Assembly (NCBI GenBank): GCA_014871385.1
Contig: CM026426.1
Location: forward strand, 48,905,263-48,969,262
Direction: 5' to 3'
DNA: 64,000 nucleotides
Source of the DNA: Ceratodon purpureus
Taxonomy: Eukaryota > Streptophyta > Bryopsida > Pseudoditrichales > Ditrichaceae
The translations under genes were made by a program, and so were the position numbers. This document shows positions 57,991 through 64,000 of this stretch, piece after piece. The notes under the pieces were generated by a model. That model worked only from the letters and a program-made list of their open reading frames with translations, did not search any database and was not told the origin of the DNA. Each line of letters starts with the position of its first letter. Within the stretch, counting starts at the first letter, position 1.

Positions 57991-59218
57991 TTTGGTAGCC
58001 TCCCCAGATATTCTAGAATCTCGAAAAGAGCAAACAAGGACAATGACCTTGAACTTCATGGTCTCCATGGCATCCAAGAGTTAGAAACATTTGAAGAAGA
58101 TCATATGTAATAAGGCATAAAGTCAAAATATAAAAAATGACAAATAGGTGGGCAAAAATCCTTAGCAACTTTGAAGCATTCAATGGATGAAAGATGTGGA
58201 GGGAATTGATGATGTTCCAGTCTTCCTTCACTTTGAGGTTGTTTTTGTTGAAGAAGCTACTAACTCTTTTATGATCTGAGGGTTGTCATGATAGAAAAGG
58301 AGTGCCCCATCATTGTGTAGAAATATTTTACAGAATCCAATAGTAAATCCACAAGGCTTACTTGTAAAGGATCAGATCCACAAGGCTTACTCCCCTTTCC
58401 AGTGCCTTGGCCCTTGGAAGAGCCACACTTTGCAAAGATAGGAGACTCTACTGCTTGTATAGAAGGAGATGGAGCATGTCCAATCATTGGCAGCGCTCAT
58501 TGGATATTTGTCCCGAAGTGCAATGTCAAAGGCAAGATTTCTTCAGTTGACAATCCATATATCACACGCACTTCTCATTATAGGAAGGATCCTTTGCTTG
58601 TAGGATTGTAGGACTATACATGCATTCAACGTTTGTGGTATCCTAATAGTTTGAAAAGAGTGCTTGTACCTTATGAATTGCCTTGTAGGGCAAGAGAGTG
58701 CACTTGAAAAATTTGTAAAGCATTCAACGGACAGCTAAGAAAAAGTTGGGTTGCAGATCTAGCATCTTATTCTTGTAAGCCTAATCTGCTTCATAGAACT
58801 TCCTAAACAATCCTGTATTCCATGAATAACACCTCATTGCCTCCACATAGTCTAAATACATACACTAAATATTGCTACTACATCATTGTCTGGGTCAAGA
58901 ATCACACTTTCAAAACCGGAAATGTCACTACAAACCACAAGCATTGAACTCCTCTATATAAGTCATTCAACGCTACAATTGATGGTTTCCATTTCAAACC
59001 ATGAACATCTTACAAGTAAAGGCCTAGAAGTCATCATCTCCGTGAACGCCCTCTTAAAGTCTTCATTCACTACTCTCCACCCAACAATCACAACGTCATC
59101 AACTAGACGGAACTGAGCTTGGCACACAACGCAACACCAAAACATCAAATAGCTTACACACAAAAATACATATATCACAAGAGGAGGAAAAGAAAGTGAC
59201 AATGATGGCACTCTTTCT
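57991..59218. other. Spacer
   Basis: No convincing gene. Short open frames on both strands lack recognisable features. Confidence 0.35.
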
Positions 59219-60630
59219 ATGACCTCCCAAGATGTCTAGCAAGTGCTCAACTTTGTTACGTTAGACAGACCATTCTACATGATGCACAAACCAGTTACAG
59301 AGCGGTTTTGGGAGGAAAATCATATAAGAGGGGAGGGTCAAAAGGGAGTGCCGTCAATGACACTACTTTTATGACCTCATAAGATGTCTAAAAAGTGCTC
59401 AAATTCCTTATCTTGAACGGCCCTGTTAACAGAAAACCAACAGCAAAGGACCATTCTGCAGAATGCAAAATTAAGACATGGAGCGATTGTAGGAGGAAAA
59501 TTATATATGATGGGAGGATCAAAAGGGAGTGCCGTCAACGGCACTACTTTTATGACCTCCCAAGATGTGTAGTAAGTGCTCAACATCTTTAACCGACACG
59601 GCCTTGTCAACAGCAAACCAACAGCACTACTTTTAAGAGCATATCTTAGGGAAAAAAATGGTGCTTAAGTGACTTGGGACTTAATAAAAATATAGGACAA
59701 TTTGAGCTTCAAAAATACCCATAAGGCATCAAAAAGGATACGCCATTAACGGCAGTATCCCAAAAGCATCTCCGAGATGCACAAAATTCCTACAAACTCC
59801 TAAAAATAGTCTTTATAAATCAATTACGGACTCAAAATCATTTTTTGAGGACCTTCAAAGGTAGTGCCGTTAAGGGCACTACTTTTTTACTGCCATTTGA
59901 AGTACTTGAAGTATCCGATTGAAGGTTTACATGATAATTTCTTTTTAAAAGAAAACCTTTTTACCTTCCCCCTTTTAATCTTTTTACCTTTTCCTCAAAA
60001 AATAATAGAAGATATTTGGATACTGCCGTCAATGGCAGTACTCCTGAGGTGCTGTGAGGCTGCCGTTGCGATGCAGCGCCAAGGCAGTAGAGTGTAGAAT
60101 AAAAAAATAAAAGAAGGCTTTTGGATACTGCCGTTAACGGCAGTACCCTTGAAGTGCTATGAGGCTACCGAGGCAATGCAGCGCCGAGGTAGCAAAATAT
60201 GTAAAAATGAAATAAATGTGGCACCTTCAGGGTACTGCCGTTAACGGTAGTACTCTTGAGGAGTGCTCGCGCTGTCAAGGCGAAGCAGCCTCTAGGCAAT
60301 GAAGTGTAGAATTAAATGCCCCGTTAATGGCAGACCCGAGAGGTGCTGTGAGGAAAAACTCAAAATGCCCCTTTGGACCACTGCTGTTGACGGCTGTGGT
60401 TTAAAGAGGTCAAATTCAAGAACAGATAATGGCCCCTTAGACTATCGCGATTGTTAGCATTGGCTTGAAAGTGTAAAAATGCAAAATCCAAATGTTCATG
60501 TTTTGAATGACTTGAATGGGGCCTCAGACCACTGCCGCTAACGGCAGTGCTTTGGGCACCAACTAGTATGCACGCTAAAGTGGCTTGAATGGGGCCCCAG
60601 ACTACTGGCGTTAACGGCAGTGCTCTGGGA
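59219..60630. repeat. Diverging tandem array carrying the palindrome CTGCCGTTAACGGCAG
   Basis: At least twelve copies or near-copies of a palindrome centred on CCGTTAACGG occur near 59348, 59528, 59739, 59861, 60021, 60126, 60232, 60318, 60378, 60438, 60530 and 60604. The copy at 60126-60145 is a perfect 20-base palindrome, TACTGCCGTTAACGGCAGTA. At the left end whole units of about 150-180 bases repeat (ATGACCTC..AAGATGT..AGTGCTCAA, 59219-59633). To the right the units shorten and change, but the palindrome is kept. Each palindrome contains two inverted AACGG cores, the sequence recognised by plant R1R2R3-type MYB factors in mitosis-specific activator elements. No coding frame runs through it. 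Confidence 0.8.
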
Positions 60631-61661
60631 ACCAACTAGAAGACATTGGTTGTGCGGTAAGTGCTTGTGAAATTGGATGCGCCATCGTTATGGTTTGCTG
60701 CATTGCATCACCTGACGGCCTTTGAAGCTCGGAGGTGAAAGCGTCGAAGGGCAAAATGAAGGTGCCGCGACTTCGTTCCTCGCCGCTGCTGCGAAATCAT
60801 CAGATTTCATCTTCATCGGTCCCGAACACAACGCAACGGAACGCAACGGAACGCAACGGAACGCACTAAGCCCTACGCACTTTACTGATTCGACGTTTTT
60901 GGAGGGTTTTTCCTGTTTGGGTTTATGCCGACCAGAGACGAGACCAAGTACTCCTCTGTTTAGGGTAACCATGGTCAGAAATGGCATTGATGTTCTGGAT
61001 TTGAGTTCGGGGGCATGAGTGGGATCGGCTTGTAGTTCAGAAGATAGGTTTTGTTCGCTGCGATCTGTTGTGGAAGTGATTTGCCGTGGTGAACTGTAGG
61101 TGGTTGGGATTGGGCTTGATTGTGGAAAGATCTCTGCCGATTTAGGGTTGGGGTGTGGGTGTGGTCTCTGGTGCCGTGGTCGTTGAATTGGGAGGAAAGG
61201 TCTGTAATTCTGATATAAGTCAGATTCTGAGCTTGCTGGCGCTATGGCGTCAATGTCTGGGGTTTTGACTTTGTGACTCATAATCCGATTTGATCCAGAT
61301 TCTCTAGTCATGTTGTGCACATCGCAGTTTAAAATTCGGAGACTGTAGTTGCGTGCTCCGCGGTTTTTAATCTAAGCGATGCAGCGGATATTCATAGATG
61401 ATTTTTTACAGTCTGGAGTTTCTTGCGCCTTTAGTTTGGTGAATTTAAGTTGGCTATTTGGAGCATTTGGTCAATGTTTGTGGGGTTTGAGCTTGACATT
61501 TGGGGATTAGAAGTGAGGGAGATTTTGGTTGCCTTTTGCATTTAATTCTGTTACATTGAATTGGGAGGATTTTGTTTACGGCTGGGGTCACTTGATTTGG
61601 AGATTTTACCAATTGAAACAAGTGGTCACTGTGGTGTGAAGGTTAATAAAATCTACTAGCT
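60631..61661 (+). other. 5' region of the right-hand gene
   Basis: CpG-richer DNA that probably holds the promoter and 5' untranslated sequence of the gene starting at 61662. The ten-base unit ACGCAACGGA is repeated three times at 60831-60860. Open frames at 60722-61018 (plus) and 60688-61320 (minus) are low in complexity, and I do not call them genes. Confidence 0.45.
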
Positions 61662-62425
61662 ATGGGAGAGGAATTGGAGGACGTGCCGCTTCCGCAGCCA
61701 TTTACTCAAGCGCAGCAGATACATATCAGTGCTAATGCATCTCGGCTTGGAAATATAAGGCAATTTATCTCGTCTGTAGAGCACATTTTCATGTTTCTAC
61801 GAGCATTGTGGTAGTATTCCTCTCTGAATGCATTCGGTTTCTGGAAGCGACTGTAATTTTTCTGATTTATGGTAGATTTTACAGTTTTCTGAGATTTCTT
61901 CTTGTGGTTATCTGATTTGCAAGACGTCGTAAACAAAGGTTGTTAGATGTTACAGAAATGTCAAGAAATCGTAGACAAGTTGGCTCTTTTTCTAGAAACG
62001 AGGAGAAGGATGACATCAGCACTGGGGATCTCAAGTACTTGCTGGTATGTAAACAGCTTTGTGGAAATAATTTTGCTCCGTTTGGCGGTGTAAGATGATT
62101 CTTGCGTCTTACATACAGAATACGAATATAGTGTTCTACGATAATCTCCATGTGCCAGGAGCCTCTTTGAATCGCCTTTTACAAAGAGTTATTGAATTTA
62201 GAATTAACTGTTCGTGGCTCTATTCATGTTGATTTAGAATTATTCCATGCTTGATTCATGTGGATAGTTATGTGTTACTAGTCGGTGATAACTTGATGCA
62301 AAAACTGTGTTGTTCCTTGGGGTTCTTAAAAAAAGTTTGAATTATTTGTGACAGGCAATGAGGCTGTTCATTGGTGAACCTATCTGGACCCTATACAATC
62401 GTCGTCAAGATGAGCATTCCGTGAG
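61662..62425 (+). CDS. 5' part of a multi-exon gene, product unknown
   Basis: Three exons join in one frame. Exon 1 (61662-61759) starts MGEELEDVPLPQPFTQAQQI. Exon 2 (61924-62044) reads RRKQRLLDVTEMSRNRRQV and ends in GDLKYLL before GTATGT. Exon 3 (62355-62425), after ACAG, reads AMRLFIGEPIWTLYNRRQ and ends before GTAAAA. Exon 1 ends AAG followed by GCAATT, so the first intron would be a GC-AG intron; no GT site keeps the frame. The introns are short (164 and 310 bases). The protein is hydrophilic, with basic and acidic patches and no membrane segment. I do not recognise the family. The gene continues to the right, but the exon after 62425 could not be fixed. Confidence 0.6.
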
Positions 62426-62956
62426 GTAAAATTTTAAATTCCAGAAAGCGTTCTAATTATGTGCTTTCTTAGTTGCTAGCTTAATCAAACTCTTTCTGAC
62501 TCTCTTCTTAGTCCTGTGTACGGTATTTTTATTAAGCAAACCTTTTGAACTATTTTGATTTATGAAGTGTTGGCAATATCATAAGGATTCTAATTGAGCT
62601 CGGTTATTTGCTTTTGCTTGTCCAGGCTCTAGGTTGCTATGTGATGGATGGTGAAACCTGCGCTTCTGATGTGGTCAGTGTGGTTTGACAAGCAGGTGAC
62701 GAACACTCCTTCGACAGAACGAGCACTTGACGTTTCTTTTTGCCTTTGAACTAGACCTCGTAGCGGAGCCTGTAGGACAGTCCTTTCATGGAGAGTCTTT
62801 AACCTAGTGTGTATGAACTAGAGACCACACTGTTGATCTTGCACTGTTTGTTTTGTATTGCAACATATCTCTTGGAGGACGTGCAAGATATATTTGCTCA
62901 TCAGACGTTGGTGAGAGGAGGTGCTGATATTGTGAATGAGGCCTTCCTATATGCAG

Positions 62957-63020
62957 GACATGGAGGCAGTGTGGCAGATGCAGGCTGCCGCATTTGGGCA
63001 AGAGCTCCTGATGCAGAATG
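62957..63020 (+). CDS. Possible further exon of the right-hand gene
   Basis: Between TATGCAG and GTGTCTAA lies a 64-base stretch that reads DMEAVWQMQAAAFGQELLMQ plus one residue. It has good acceptor and donor sites. Its phase does not follow directly from exon 3, so at least one intervening exon would be needed. Confidence 0.4.
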
Positions 63021-64000
63021 GTGTCTAATATCCTTAACATGGAAATTATTTTCAAGCAATTCTGAAAGCCAAACGTGTCATACGCGTTCTGTAATTGTGG
63101 CATCATCCATAGATTGTCTAGGTAATTGATGAGGTTTTTGTGTGTCAGAGTTGGATTGGGTGATGGGTTTGGGTTGCTTGATCTTTGAGTAGGGTTTTTT
63201 CTCCTCTATGTTTGAGTTTAATGTTAGCTTTCAGGTCAGTGAGGGGAGATGTTTGTGGTTTTTTTAATTGAAAAGTTTTAGGTTATTAGACAATTGGGGT
63301 TTGTTGTGGAGTTTGGTTGAGTTTATGCCAAGGATGCTGCACTTGGTTTGTAGCTGGTGTGATTTGATAGTGGTGTTTTGAGCATTGGCTTAGGATTGTT
63401 GTATGTAGAGGAGAGGTTGAGAGCGTGGTGAGAAGTTAGCAACAGGGTGTGGGAAGTGAGGGTGAAGAGTAGTGCTATGTGAGTGTGTGTACTGCGTATT
63501 GGTGGGTTCAAAATTAAAATAAAATATTTGGTTAGATGAGCTTCACATTCCCTTTGGGCGATGTGGTTACAGTGCACGTGGTTTTGTCTGTGTGTTACGT
63601 GTTTTTAGTTCTGATCCATTTCAGGCCTGTTTAATGGTTTGTTCTCCAAGGTTCAGTAATGTAGTGGTATCCAGTTCAACTTAGATTGTTGTGATGTTCG
63701 AATGATTTCTTGGTTGGTTTCCGCATGATTCACTATCTTTCAAAGGCATACAAATTAAATGCTCAAATCATAGAGTACTTAAAGATTTCCTTTTCTTAGT
63801 CGCTACATATCTGGAGAAAAAGGCATAATCTTTTATGTTAATATATGATATGAAAGGTATGATATTATATACAGTTATTAGTCCAACTTATTTACTTGAT
63901 GTCTCAATTTACTTGTTTTGATCAATTGTAATATGATCCTTTCTTTAATTTATGATTATACATACTAAGAATGTAGCAATGATCATTTCTTTAATTTATG
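63021..64000. other. Intron-like, T-rich sequence to the window edge
   Basis: The plus strand is rich in T and G, as in plant introns. No further exon could be supported. Confidence 0.4.

Noticed and set aside
60688-61320. 210-codon minus-strand ORF
   Set aside because: Low complexity, Pro/Ser/Arg-rich, and located in the CpG-rich 5' region of the plus-strand gene.

Overview
The window looks like nuclear DNA of a land plant, most likely a seed-free one (bryophyte or fern/lycophyte grade). The firmest evidence is an intact aspartate-semialdehyde dehydrogenase of plant type with a transit-peptide-like leader. Plant-type copia and gypsy retroelements, long AT-rich spacers and one gene with short introns agree with this. 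No bacterial operon, CRISPR array, rRNA or genuine tRNA gene was found. The species cannot be named from the sequence alone.

Layout. 0-20 kb: a small unknown ORF (24-503), then a repeat-rich segment with two intact genes (3293-4786 and 15608-17272) and one decayed copy (10114-12062, minus) of a protein family I cannot name. Members have a basic leader, a shared helical domain, a coiled coil and a C-terminal RING-like zinc module with an unusual C-x2-C-x13-C-x-C-x2-H-x2-C-x11-C-x2-C ligand order. Four related repeats (about 1.4-2.6, 7.6-8.7, 13.0-13.9 and 18.2-19.2 kb) lie between the genes. Two of them end exactly at TTAA, as piggyBac-type elements do, and all carry an internal tRNA-like module with a perfect RNA polymerase III B box. 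20-28 kb: a decayed transposase-like gene (minus), then a 3'-truncated copia element (minus). 28-36 kb: the dehydrogenase at 30119-31345 in otherwise gene-poor DNA, a perfect 27-bp-arm hairpin, and an array of 32 CATGCATA octamers.

36-43 kb: two CpG-dense promoter-like repeats, each upstream of a gene. The first precedes a 120-aa unknown ORF, the second a decayed fourth member of the RING-like family. A further decayed unknown gene follows on the minus strand. 43-55 kb: a degenerate tandem array of about 165-170 bp, then an old, heavily broken gypsy element on a strongly purine-rich strand. 55-64 kb: a small unknown gene with an apparent frameshift, exon-like fragments on the minus strand, an array of at least twelve copies of a palindrome centred on CCGTTAACGG, and the first three exons of a multi-exon gene (from 61662) with one probable GC-AG intron.

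The genes do not form an obvious pathway. The candidate undescribed items are the clustered RING-like family (four members in 38 kb), the TTAA-bounded elements that combine a tRNA-like module with a bZIP/RY composite site, and the palindrome array next to the right-hand gene. Nonsense codons in the decayed non-LTR genes are mostly of types that C-to-T or G-to-A transitions would give.
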